A stretch of DNA of 64,000 bases, taken from positions 496,001 through 560,000 of the forward strand of contig NZ_CP022600.1 in assembly GCF_002952215.1 (NCBI RefSeq), in the 5' to 3' direction. A program made the translations under genes and the position numbers. This document shows positions 17,572 through 26,162 of this stretch, one piece after another; position 1 is the stretch's first letter; each line of letters opens with the position of its first letter. Source of the DNA: Porphyrobacter sp. HT-58-2 (GTDB taxonomy: Bacteria; Pseudomonadota; Alphaproteobacteria; Sphingomonadales; Sphingomonadaceae). The notes below the pieces were generated by a model, which did not search any database, was not told where the DNA came from, and saw nothing but the letters and a program-made list of their open reading frames with translations.

Positions 17572-18644
17572 CAGGCCTCGCTCCGGGCCAGACCGTCGGA
17601 ATGCATCGCCCGTATAGTCGCCGCCACGGTCAGCGCGCCGACCAGCTGGTGTGCAGCGGCGATCCACAGCGAGACGCCGCTCATTACCGTCGCGATGCCC
17701 AGCAGCACCATCGTCCCGAAAGCAGTGTGGACGGCGACCGAGGCGAAGCGATCATTCTTGCGCACACGGCGCGCGAGCCACACCAGTGCGGCGACCGCGA
17801 CCCATGCCCACCAGCGGTGCATGAACTGCAGCAGGAAGGGATCATGAGTGAGCGTAAAGATAACGCCCGAAGACCAGTCCACCTCCGGCACCAGCCGACC
17901 GTTCATCAGAGGCCAGTCATAGGCGGCATGGCCTGCATTCAGACCTGCCACCCAGGCGCCCAGCAGCAATTGCACAAACAGCACCGCGCCAACGACAGCC
18001 GATCCAGCCGTCAGAGGGGCGGGTCGAGCCGCCGGATCGCGGACGAGCATCCTGAGATCGCGCGCTGTCCACACCAGCCCGGCGAGCAGGAACAGTGCCG
18101 TCAGCAGGTGGGCCGACAGGCGGAAATGGCTGACATCGGTAAGGTCGCTCTCGCCCACGCCGGAAGACACCATGTACCAACCCAATGCGCCCTGCCCGCA
18201 GATCAGCGCGAACATCGCCGCCAGCCGCCAGTCATAGCCCTGCGGGATCGCGCGCCGCAGCATGAACACGAGCCATGGCAGCAGGAAGGCCAGCCCGATC
18301 ACCCGGCCAAGGATGCGGTGGAACCATTCCCAAAAGAATATGAACTTGAACGCCGCCAGATCCATCCCCGCCGGTCCGCTTTCGATCCGGTATTCGGCGG
18401 TGAGCTGATACTTGGCGAATTCGGCCTGCCATGCCGCCTCGGTCAGCGGCGGGAGGATGCCGGTGACGACGTTCCACTCGGTGATCGACAGCCCGCTTTC
18501 GGTCAGACGGGTAATGCCGCCGACCAGCACGATCGTGACCACCAGCAAGCCAACGCATTCAAGCCAGCGCGCCAGCGCCAGCGGGCGAGCGCGACTGTCC
18601 GGCGCTGCGCGGAACAGGTTCGATACGGAGGCGGAGGTGGCCAT
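17571..18644 (-). CDS. ctaA: Heme A synthase (COX15/CtaA)
   Basis: A 357-residue inner-membrane protein with about eight helices that converts heme O to heme A for cytochrome oxidase. It has the conserved His residues in FWEWFHRILGR, VSHFRLSAHLLTA, LLQFMHRWWAW and AAAHQLVGAL, and the motif GGITRLTESGLSITEW. The ATG at 18644 is preceded by GGACGGGA. Upstream in-frame codons lack family similarity. Confidence 0.95.
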   Translation of the reverse strand: MATSASVSNLFRAAPDSRARPLALARWLECVGLLVVTIVLVGGITRLTESGLSITEWNVVTGILPPLTEAAWQAEFAKYQLTAEYRIESGPAGMDLAAFKFIFFWEWFHRILGRVIGLAFLLPWLVFMLRRAIPQGYDWRLAAMFALICGQGALGWYMVSSGVGESDLTDVSHFRLSAHLLTALFLLAGLVWTARDLRMLVRDPAARPAPLTAGSAVVGAVLFVQLLLGAWVAGLNAGHAAYDWPLMNGRLVPEVDWSSGVIFTLTHDPFLLQFMHRWWAWVAVAALVWLARRVRKNDRFASVAVHTAFGTMVLLGIATVMSGVSLWIAAAHQLVGALTVAATIRAMHSDGLARSEA

Positions 18645-18747
18645 GACGTCCCGTCCTTTGTCTCCGCGCTGCCTCTGGCGCAAGCCCGTTTGCCGCAAAC
18701 TCCGGTGCGGCCACTGCAAGATCAGCTGCACAAGTCCGCCTTGCACA

Positions 18748-18764
18748 ATGTAACAACATTACAT
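18748..18764. promoter_or_regulatory. Inverted repeat between ctaA and the MerC-like gene
   Basis: ATGTAA (18748-18753) and TTACAT (18759-18764) are perfect complements around CAACA. The element stands out as AT-rich between two divergent genes, 16 bases before the MerC-like ATG. It is a plausible operator; the regulator is unknown. Confidence 0.45.
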
Positions 18765-18779
18765 ATGTGGGCAGGTGCA

Positions 18780-19169
18780 ATGACCCCTGACGCTCTTCCT
18801 CCCGCGAGTCGGGCCTCGCTGCGGCGCCGACTCGATCAGATCGGGATTGCGCTGGCGGGGCTGTGCGCATTGCACTGCCTGCTGACCCTGGTGGTGATCT
18901 CGGCGCTGGGGCTGGGCGGACACTTCCTCCTTGATGAGAATATCCACCGCGTCGGTTTGCTGCTGGCCTTGATCGTTGCGGCTGTGGCGATCGGCTGGGG
19001 GATCCTGCGCCACCGCCGGATGCTGCCGTTCGCTGTGGCGGCGCTGGGGCTGGTGCTGATGGCCGCTGCTCTGTTCGTGCCGCATGGCACCAACGAACTG
19101 TTGCTGACGCTGGTGGGCGTGGCGGTGGTTTCTGTCGGTCATGTGCTGAACCTGCGCGCCGCGCGCTGA
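18780..19169 (+). CDS. MerC-domain membrane protein
   Basis: A 129-residue inner-membrane protein with four hydrophobic helices. The first contains GLCALHCLLTL, whose Cys pair is the MerC feature thought to bind Hg(II) during transport. It stands alone, without merR, merT or merA, so true mercury transport is uncertain; many MerC-like proteins have no tested role. An in-frame ATG at 18765 is an alternative start. Confidence 0.75.
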   Translation: MTPDALPPASRASLRRRLDQIGIALAGLCALHCLLTLVVISALGLGGHFLLDENIHRVGLLLALIVAAVAIGWGILRHRRMLPFAVAALGLVLMAAALFVPHGTNELLLTLVGVAVVSVGHVLNLRAAR

Positions 19170-19210
19170 GCTTCCCCAAACTCATGGTTGCAGCCTTTGG
19201 CTGAGCGCCT

Positions 19211-20209
19211 ATGTCGGCCAGCATGAGCACGACCATGAGCAAGAGCATCACCCTCAACGGCGCCCCGCATCGTTCGGCGGCCGCCACCATCGCCGATCTG
19301 GTGCGCGAACTGGAGCTTGCGCCGGAAAAGGTCGCGGTTGAACGCAATGGGGCGATCGTCCCGCGATCAACGCTGGCCGATGTGGCGCTGGGTGACGGCG
19401 ATGTGCTGGAGATCGTGCATTTTGTCGGTGGAGGGGACCACGCCGATACGTGGACGGTTGCCGGCCGCACCTTCCGCTCGCGCCTGATCGTCGGCACCGG
19501 CAAGTACAAGAGCTTCGAGCAGAACGCCGCCGCGGTCGAAGCCAGCGGGGCGGAGATCGTCACGGTCGCGGTGCGGCGCGTGAACGTCTCTGACCCCAAG
19601 GCGCCGATGCTGACCGATTTCATTGACCCCAAGAAGATCACCTACCTCCCCAACACCGCCGGGTGCTTCACCGGTGAGGAAGCTGTGCGCACGCTGAGGC
19701 TGGCGCGCGAGGCGGGCGGCTGGGATCTGGTGAAGCTCGAAGTGCTGGGCGAGGCGCGCACACTCTATCCCGATATGCGCGAGACTCTGAAAGCCACCGA
19801 GGTGCTGGCCAAGGAAGGCTTCCTGCCGATGGTCTACTGCGCCGATGATCCGATTGCGGCCAAGCAATTGGAAGATGCGGGCGCGGTTGCGATCATGCCG
19901 CTGGGCGCGCCGATCGGCTCGGGGCTCGGCATCCAGAACCGCGTCACCATCCGCCTGATCGTCGAAGGTGCCAAGGTGCCGGTGCTGGTCGATGCCGGTG
20001 TCGGCACGGCCTCGGACGCGGCGGTTGGCATGGAGCTCGGCTGCGACGGCATCCTGATGAACACCGCCATCGCCGAGGCGAAAGACCCGATCCGCATGGC
20101 CCGTGCGATGAAACTCGCGGTCGAGGCCGGGCGCGAGGCCTATCTGGCCGGGCGCATGGCGCGGAGGATGTATGCCGATCCCAGCAGCCCGCTGGCCGGG
20201 TTGATCTGA
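19211..20209 (+). CDS. thiG: ThiS-ThiG fusion: sulfur carrier plus thiazole synthase
   Basis: A 332-residue protein that joins two thiamin-biosynthesis proteins. Residues about 9-75 form a ThiS ubiquitin-like domain ending in EIVHFVGGG. From about 80 to the end is ThiG, with [14 protein letters not shown], the lysine segment [10 protein letters not shown], and [20 protein letters not shown] near the C-terminus. ThiG makes the thiazole ring from deoxyxylulose phosphate, dehydroglycine and ThiS thiocarboxylate. The Gly-Gly that must become a free thiocarboxylate is internal here. Starts at 19223 and 19235 are also possible. No TPP riboswitch fits the 41-base gap upstream. Confidence 0.92.
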   Translation: MSASMSTTMSKSITLNGAPHRSAAATIADLVRELELAPEKVAVERNGAIVPRSTLADVALGDGDVLEIVHFVGGGDHADTWTVAGRTFRSRLIVGTGKYKSFEQNAAAVEASGAEIVTVAVRRVNVSDPKAPMLTDFIDPKKITYLPNTAGCFTGEEAVRTLRLAREAGGWDLVKLEVLGEARTLYPDMRETLKATEVLAKEGFLPMVYCADDPIAAKQLEDAGAVAIMPLGAPIGSGLGIQNRVTIRLIVEGAKVPVLVDAGVGTASDAAVGMELGCDGILMNTAIAEAKDPIRMARAMKLAVEAGREAYLAGRMARRMYADPSSPLAGLI

Positions 20210-20249
20210 GTCTTTTTCGCTCGCGGCCAGACGGCTTCGCCGTCGCCTC

Positions 20250-20296
20250 CGCGGGGGCGGGCGATCGCCCTTGCGGCCCGCCCGTTGGCGGACCGG
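20250..20296. repeat. Dispersed GC-rich palindromic repeat, copy B
   Basis: The part GATCGCCCTTGCGGCC plus its continuation (34 bases) matches copy C at 30 of 34 positions and shares its first half with copy A. CGGGCGATCGCCC is itself a palindrome. It is intergenic, after thiSG. Confidence 0.55.
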
Positions 20297-20369
20297 GGCT
20301 GTTCTTCCTACCTAACGCTTAATTAACCATGTCGTGCGACGTTCTCTCCGTCCGAAGGAGAGACGCGCC

Positions 20370-20882
20370 ATGATGATGCCGATTGCCGAGATGCGGGAAT
20401 TCGCAGGGTTCGCCCCTGCCGAGCAGCGTTACATCAAGCGCAGCCTCGACATTGGCCTCGCCCGTACCGATGCCTTCCGGCGTTGGGGCCGCAGCGAGGG
20501 TGAGAATGTTGGGATCCGCCGGCAATATGTCGCCTATCAGGATCTCAAGGCCCTTCGCGCGCTGATCCCGCAGGATGACACGCCGGGCGAGGTCGAGCGT
20601 TTCCTCGGCAAGCTGGTGCGCCTCGCCGCCTTTGACCTGGAGCAGGAGCGACTGGCGAGCTTTTCGGCCTTCCGCTTCCTTTATGAACGCCTGCTGGGCG
20701 CCCGGGTGCGGCCTTATCTTCCGGCCGCCTTCTGCGCCGCTAGCGCCCTGCCGGTGATCCGCCCCGAACGGCGCAAGCTGTTGTTGCAGAGCCTCTCCGA
20801 AGCTGCCGCCACGGCGGCGGGCTGGTCGGAGCGCGAGCCGGTGTTCCTCCCCGAATATGTGGACGACTTCGAAGCGGCGTAA
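20370..20882 (+). CDS. Hypothetical protein
   Basis: A 170-residue, apparently soluble, helix-rich protein. The ATG at 20370 has a clear ribosome site (GAAGGAG at 20354-20360). Features are an N-terminal PAEQRYIKRSLDIGLARTDA and a Leu/Arg-rich C-terminal half. No signal sequence or membrane helix. I recognise no domain. It is isolated between an intergenic repeat and a small RHH gene on the same strand. Confidence 0.7.
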   Translation: MMMPIAEMREFAGFAPAEQRYIKRSLDIGLARTDAFRRWGRSEGENVGIRRQYVAYQDLKALRALIPQDDTPGEVERFLGKLVRLAAFDLEQERLASFSAFRFLYERLLGARVRPYLPAAFCAASALPVIRPERRKLLLQSLSEAAATAAGWSEREPVFLPEYVDDFEAA

Positions 20883-20961
20883 TCCGGAGCTTTGCGCAGA
20901 AAAGTGGGAACCGGTTTTCCGCAAATAGCGATGCGACCACAAACGCTGCTAAAGTGCAGGC

Positions 20962-21195
20962 ATGGAGACGCCCTCCCCCTATCACCCCCCGGTCAAACGC
21001 TCGCTGACCATCGCGGGCCATTCGACCTCGATCAGCCTTGAGCCGCTGTTCTGGGAAATGCTGCGCAACGCCGCCGCGCGCGAGGGGATGGCGATTGCCG
21101 CTCTCGTCGCTCGCATTGACGCCGAACGGATCAAGTCCCCCACACCCCCCGGTCTCGCCAGCGCAATCCGGGTATGGCTGGTGGTGAACGCCTGA
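20962..21195 (+). CDS. Ribbon-helix-helix domain protein
   Basis: A 77-residue protein with the RHH pattern VKRSLTIAGHSTSISLEPLF, a short beta strand, then two helices through AREGMAIAALVARID. It is the size of the whole RHH_4 family found in alphaproteobacteria. It is probably a dimeric DNA-binding or protein-interaction module; no toxin or other partner lies beside it. Confidence 0.8.
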   Translation: METPSPYHPPVKRSLTIAGHSTSISLEPLFWEMLRNAAAREGMAIAALVARIDAERIKSPTPPGLASAIRVWLVVNA

Positions 21196-21199
21196 TTGT

Positions 21200-21289
21200 C
21201 GTCATTGCGAGCGGCGCAGCCGCGCGGCAATCCAGGGTGCGAGCAGAGCCGCTCTGGATTGCTTCGTCGCCGTGCTCCTCGCAATGACG
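21200..21289. repeat. Long interrupted palindrome (ERIC/REP-like element)
   Basis: The outer arms CGTCATTGCGAG (21200-21211) and CTCGCAATGACG (21278-21289) are perfect complements. Inside them GCAATCCAG (21227-21235) pairs with CTGGATTGC (21254-21262), and AGAG/CTCT closes the tip. It lies between convergent genes (RHH protein and murA). I recall similar sequences as a dispersed element in many alphaproteobacteria. Confidence 0.75.
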
Positions 21290-21299
21290 GGGGGCGGGC

Positions 21300-22580
21300 C
21301 TAGTCGTCCACCCGCTCGATATCCGCGCCGACCAGCTGGAGCTTCTCCTCCAGCCGCTCATAGCCGCGGTCGAGGTGATAGAGCCGCCGCACGGTGGTCT
21401 CGCCCTCGGCAGCCAAAGCGGCGATCACGAGGCTCATCGAGGCGCGCAGGTCGGTGGCCATGACTTCCGCGCCGGTGAGACGCTCGACGCCCTTGACGAT
21501 CGCGGTGCGGCCTTCGGTGGTGATGTCGGCGCCCATCCGCGCGAGTTCCGGCACGTGCATGAAGCGGTTTTCGAAGATCGTTTCCTTCAGCACGCTCGCG
21601 CCTTCGGCCTTGCACAGCAGGGCCATCAGCTGGGCCTGCATATCGGTGGCGAGGCCCGGATAGGGCGCGGTGGTGAGGTTGGTGGCTTTCAGAGCGCCGC
21701 TCGCGCCGACGGTGACGCTCTTGGCATCCCACGACACGTCGCAGCCGATCGCCTGCAGCGCATGGATGGTCGCCATCATCTCGTCAGCCCGCGCGCCTTC
21801 CAGACGCACTTCACCCCCGGTGATCGCCGCGGCGCAGGCATAGGAGCCGGCCTCGATGCGGTCGGGCATGACGCGGTAGGTCGCGCCGTGCAGGCGCTTG
21901 ACGCCGTGGATGGTGAGGTTGGAGGTGCCGATCCCCTCGATCTCCGCGCCCATCGCGACGAGCATGTTGCACAGATCGACGATCTCCGGCTCGCGCGCAG
22001 CGTTGAACAACCGGCTGGTGCCGTTCGCCAGCACCGCGGCCATCAGCGCGTTTTCGGTCGCGCCGACGCTCACCACCGGGAAATCGAAATCGCCGCCCGG
22101 CATCCCGCCATCGGGCTGGGTGGCGCGGACATAGCCTGCCGCCAGTTCGATCTTTGCGCCAAAGGCTTCGAGCGCCTTGAGGTGCAGGTCGATGGGCCGG
22201 TTGCCGATCGCGCAGCCGCCCGGCATCGACACCGTCGCCTCGCCGGCGCGCGCCAGCATCGGGCCGAGCACGAGGATCGAAGCGCGCATCTTGCGGACGA
22301 GATCATAGGGCGCGACGGTGGAGGTGATACGGGTCGCCTCCATGCTCATCACCCGGCCGAAATCCTCTGGGCGCGTGCCCTGAATCACGGTGGTGACGCC
22401 GAACTGGTTCATCAGGTGCTGGAACCCGTCGATATCGGCGAGGCGCGGCAGGTTGCGCAGCGTCAGCGGCTCCTCGGTGAGAAGCGCGCACGGAATCAGC
22501 GTGAGCGCGGCGTTCTTTGCGCCGGAAATCGGGATGGTGCCGGAAAGGCGGTTGCCGCCGCGGATGATGAGCTTGTCCAT
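21300..22580 (-). CDS. murA: UDP-N-acetylglucosamine 1-carboxyvinyltransferase
   Basis: A 426-residue MurA that transfers enolpyruvate to UDP-GlcNAc, the first committed step of peptidoglycan synthesis. It shows [20 protein letters not shown] at the start, with the conserved KNA following, and [20 protein letters not shown]. The fosfomycin-target Cys lies in this segment (PGGCAIG). The ATG at 22580 begins the family-typical N-terminus. It is divergent from galU. Confidence 0.97.
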   Translation of the reverse strand: MDKLIIRGGNRLSGTIPISGAKNAALTLIPCALLTEEPLTLRNLPRLADIDGFQHLMNQFGVTTVIQGTRPEDFGRVMSMEATRITSTVAPYDLVRKMRASILVLGPMLARAGEATVSMPGGCAIGNRPIDLHLKALEAFGAKIELAAGYVRATQPDGGMPGGDFDFPVVSVGATENALMAAVLANGTSRLFNAAREPEIVDLCNMLVAMGAEIEGIGTSNLTIHGVKRLHGATYRVMPDRIEAGSYACAAAITGGEVRLEGARADEMMATIHALQAIGCDVSWDAKSVTVGASGALKATNLTTAPYPGLATDMQAQLMALLCKAEGASVLKETIFENRFMHVPELARMGADITTEGRTAIVKGVERLTGAEVMATDLRASMSLVIAALAAEGETTVRRLYHLDRGYERLEEKLQLVGADIERVDD

Positions 22581-22737
22581 GGCCAATCCCTTAGCCGAAA
22601 GTGACTTTCGCGCAACTCGTGGCCCGCAGGCGCGCGCATTATCGATTGCGCGATTGACCTTGTCCGGCTGGCGCGGCACGGCGAAAAGAAAAAACGCGGG
22701 CGGTCGACTTTCTGATCCGATCAAGCAAAGGCGTGCA

Positions 22738-23616
22738 ATGTCTCCCAAGCCGATCCGTAAAGCCGTTTTCCCCGTGGCGGGGCTTGGCACCCGGTTTCTG
22801 CCGGCAACCAAGGTGGTGCCCAAGGAGCTGCTGCCGGTGGTTGACCGGCCGCTGATCCAGTACGCTGTCGATGAAGCGCGCGAGGCGGGGATCGAGCAGA
22901 TGATCTTCGTCACCGGGCGCGGCAAGACGGGGATTGTCGAACATTTCGACATCGCCTTCGAACTCGAAAAGACCATGTCCGAACGCGGCAAGGATGCCTC
23001 GGTGCTCGATTGCACCCGCGCGACTCCGGGCGATGTGATCGCGGTGCGCCAGCAGGTGCCGCTGGGCCTTGGTCACGCGATCTGGTGCGCCCGCGCGATC
23101 GTGGGGGACGAGCCCTTCGCGATTTTCCTCCCCGATGAACTGATGGTCGCGCGTGAAGGCGGCACCGGCTGCATGAAGCAGATGGTGGAGGCCTACACCC
23201 AAGTCGGCGGGAATCTCATCTCGGTGCTGGAGGTGCCGATGGAGCAGGTTTCGTCCTACGGCGTGATCGACCCCGGCAAGACCGAAGGCGCGCTGACCGA
23301 GGTGCGCGGTCTGGTCGAGAAGCCCCCGGTGGCCGAGGCGCCTTCGAACAAGATCGTCTCGGGCCGCTATATCCTCCAGCCCGAGGTGATGCGCGTGCTT
23401 GAGAATCAGGGCAAGGGTGCGGGCGGGGAAATCCAGCTGACCGACGCGATGGCAAAGATGATCGGTCAGCAGCCGTTCCACGCCGTTACGTTCGACGGCA
23501 ACCGCTACGATTGCGGCAGCAAGGTCGGCTTTGTCGAGGCGACGCTGGCAATCGCGCTCGCCCGGCCCGACATGGGAGCGGATGTCCGGGCGATTGCCCT
23601 GGATCTGCTGAAGTAA
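22738..23616 (+). CDS. galU: UTP-glucose-1-phosphate uridylyltransferase
   Basis: A 292-residue nucleotidyltransferase that makes UDP-glucose for polysaccharides and glycolipids. It has the N-terminal [40 protein letters not shown] and FLPDELMV. The ATG at 22738 fits the normal GalU length. It lies 157 bases from the divergent murA start. Confidence 0.96.
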   Translation: MSPKPIRKAVFPVAGLGTRFLPATKVVPKELLPVVDRPLIQYAVDEAREAGIEQMIFVTGRGKTGIVEHFDIAFELEKTMSERGKDASVLDCTRATPGDVIAVRQQVPLGLGHAIWCARAIVGDEPFAIFLPDELMVAREGGTGCMKQMVEAYTQVGGNLISVLEVPMEQVSSYGVIDPGKTEGALTEVRGLVEKPPVAEAPSNKIVSGRYILQPEVMRVLENQGKGAGGEIQLTDAMAKMIGQQPFHAVTFDGNRYDCGSKVGFVEATLAIALARPDMGADVRAIALDLLK

Positions 23617-23620
23617 CGGG

Positions 23621-23645
23621 CGAGGGGCAGCAGCGCCGCCCCTCG
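23621..23645. terminator. Stem-loop between galU and the flotillin gene
   Basis: CGAGGGGC (23621-23628) pairs with GCCCCTCG (23638-23645) around a 9-base loop, between two convergent genes. No T run follows, so terminator function is inferred from position and stability. Confidence 0.5.
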
Positions 23646-23654
23646 TGCGCTCCA

Positions 23655-25417
23655 TTACTCCGCCGCTTCGACGCCCTTGGCATCATCCGCGTCATTGTCG
23701 CGGGGCTTGGTGGGCTTGGCGGCCTCGAGCGCAGCGGCCGGCTTGGCCGGCGCAGGCGAGGCAGGCGGCGGGGTCTCCACCGCGTCCGCTGCGCCCTTGA
23801 CCAGACCCGACAGGTTGGAGCCATCCAGCCCCAGTTCCTTCATCAGCCCATCGAGCACGGGCGCCTGGGCGCGGTAGGCGAGCGCCGCTGCCACGGCATC
23901 GCTGGCGAGGTTGCCTGACCCGGCTCCGCCGCCGCCATTGCCGCCTGCACTGTCGTTCGCCGCGCGCCCGCCATTGGTGAGCCCGTCAACCTGCACGATC
24001 TTGATCGAATCGATCGCTTCCATCGGCTTGGCGCTTTCGCGGATGACCTCGGGCAGCACCTTGAGCAGCGCCAGCTTGGTCTGGAGGCTGATCTGCTCCA
24101 TCGAGAGGATATTCGCCGCCTCGTTGATGGCGCGCTGGCCCGCGGCCTCAACCTCGAACCGCACCCGCGCGGCTTCGGCACGCAGCTTTTCGGCCTCGGC
24201 CTCACCCTGGGCTTCGAACTTGATCGCGTCGGCGCGGTTGGTCGCGGCGTCCTTTTCCGCTTCGGCCTGCACCTTGATCGCGATGGCATCGCGTTCGGCC
24301 TGCTTGGCGGCTTCGATCAGCTCGATCTTCTTCTGACGCTCGGCGATTTCGCTTTCGCGCGCGGTGGCGACCCGTTCCTCGGCCTCGACCGCCTTGGCGC
24401 GGGCGGCATCGGCTTCGGCCTTGGCCTGGCTTTCCTCGCGCGACTTGTTCTGCACAGCGATCTGCTGTTCCTGCCGGGCGATTTCGAGCGCGCGCTGCTG
24501 ATCGATGCGGGCTTCCTCGACCAGACGGTCCGCTTCGATCTGCTGGGCATCGACCTGCTTCTTGGCGGTGATCCGGGCGACTTCGGCCTCGCGGTTGCGC
24601 TCCGCCTGTTCGCGGGCGATTTCCGCCGCCTGCGCCGCGCGGCGGATTTCCACCTCGCGTTCCTGTTCGAGCCGCGCATATTCCTGATCGCGCGAGATTT
24701 CGAAGCTCTTCTTGTCGGCTTCGAGGTTCTTCGTCTCGATCTGGACGCGGGTATCCTGCTCGATGTCGTTGCGCAGCTTCTTGCGCGCCTCGATCTGCTC
24801 GGTCAGCTTGGTCAGGCCTTCCGCGTCGAAGGCGTTGTTGGCGTTGAAGTGTTCGATGCTGGTCTGGTCGAGCCCGGTGAGCGAGACCGATTCCAGCTCC
24901 AGACCGTTCATGGCGAGGTCGTTGGAGCTGACCTGCTGCACCTTCTGCACAAAATCGGCGCGCTGTTCGTGCAGTTCGTTCATCGTCATCCCCGCCGCGA
25001 CCGAGCGCAGCGCGTCGACGAACTTGCCTTCGACCAGATCCTTCAGCGCATCGGGCTGCATGGTGCGCATCCCCAGCGTCTGGGCGGCCATCGCAATGGC
25101 CTCGGCATCGGGGCGGACGCGGACGTAGAATTCCGCCTTCACGTCGATCCGCAGCCGGTCGAGCGTGATCAGCGCCTCGGCATCGCGGCGCACGACGCTG
25201 AGGACGAGGGTGTTCATGTTCACCGGCATGGCTTCATGGAACACCGGGAAGACCAGCGCGCCGCCGTTCATCACGACCTTCTCGCCGCCGAAACCGGTGC
25301 GCACGAAGGCGGTTTCCTTCGTCGCTCTGCGGTAGAGCGTGGTCAGGAAGGCGATGAAGATGACGAAGACGAGCAAGCCGCGCCCCCGCCGATGATGGCC
25401 ATCGTGATCAAGTCCAT
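23655..25417 (-). CDS. yqiK: Flotillin-like SPFH protein (YqiK), N-terminal frameshift
   Basis: A flotillin-family membrane scaffold of about 585 residues. An N-terminal helix (LLVFVIFIAFLTTLY) precedes an SPFH domain (about 30-215), then a long Ala/Glu/Gln-rich coiled coil (about 225-480) and a Pro/Ala-rich tail. The good start, ATG 25417 after GGGAG, reads MDLITMAIIGGG and then loses frame at a G run (C run 25383-25387). One extra G joins it to the long frame. The only start within the long frame is a TTG at 25376, cutting the membrane helix. It is 12 bases downstream of yqiJ. Confidence 0.85.
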
Positions 25418-25429
25418 GAGCGTGCTCCC

Positions 25430-26059
25430 TTAAGCATCGAGCCCGAGCAGCGGGCTTTCATAGTGGACGGCGAAGAAGATCTGGCCTTCGCGCCGGACGA
25501 GGAGGACGGTCTCGCCCTCTCGCAATTCGGTATTGGTGTCATGGGGTTCGACCATGACGAAGTGGGCCTGCCCGTGGCGGTCGGTCACGCGGGCGCGGGC
25601 GGGTGATCCGGCTCGTGCGGTGCCGATCTGGATTTCCGCATCGCGCCGCACCAGATCATCGAGGCTGACGGCGGTGGTTTCGTCACGCGGCATGATCGCG
25701 GCGAGCGGCCTGACAGTGAGGCCGTTGAGCGGCAGCGCGGCTCCTCCCGCCAGCAGAGCTGCGAGCGGCGCAGGCAGTGGTGTGCCGAGGATGCTCGCCA
25801 GCACGCCCTGACCGATGACGCCGATGGTGCCGAAGGTGAACAGCAGGCAGGCCAGCCACACCATCAGCGGCACCCGTCCCAGACCGAACAGCGCCGACAA
25901 TGCCTCGCCAATACCGCTGGCGGCCAGTCCGTCAGGCGCGTCGAAATCGCCCGCGCCTTCCAGCGCTTCGCCCACGCCGGTCAGGGCCAGCAGCGCAACC
26001 AGCCCCAGCGCCCCGAAGGCGATGAGAAAGGGCAGATTGTGAGGCGCAAGCAGGCTCAT
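25430..26059 (-). CDS. yqiJ: YqiJ-type inner membrane protein with OB-fold
   Basis: A 209-residue protein, the length I recall for E. coli YqiJ. It has a hydrophobic N-terminal helix, two to three more helices (about 70-125), and a C-terminal NfeD-like OB-fold domain (about 150-205) with ARVTDRHGQAHFVMVEPHDT. NfeD-type proteins accompany flotillins, as seen here with the SPFH gene immediately downstream. The ATG at 26059 is preferred over a TTG at 26086. Confidence 0.85.
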   Translation of the reverse strand: MSLLAPHNLPFLIAFGALGLVALLALTGVGEALEGAGDFDAPDGLAASGIGEALSALFGLGRVPLMVWLACLLFTFGTIGVIGQGVLASILGTPLPAPLAALLAGGAALPLNGLTVRPLAAIMPRDETTAVSLDDLVRRDAEIQIGTARAGSPARARVTDRHGQAHFVMVEPHDTNTELREGETVLLVRREGQIFFAVHYESPLLGLDA

Positions 26060-26162
26060 GCCGAACGCGCCGGAAACGGAAGGCAAAAGCAGAATCCCAT
26101 GCCCGCAAAACTAGGGCAAAGACCTTTGAAGACAAAGCGGAATCGGACGGAGTTTGTCGATT

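Noticed and set aside
19170..19210. TPP riboswitch before thiSG
   Set aside because: Only 41 bases are available and no TPP core is present.
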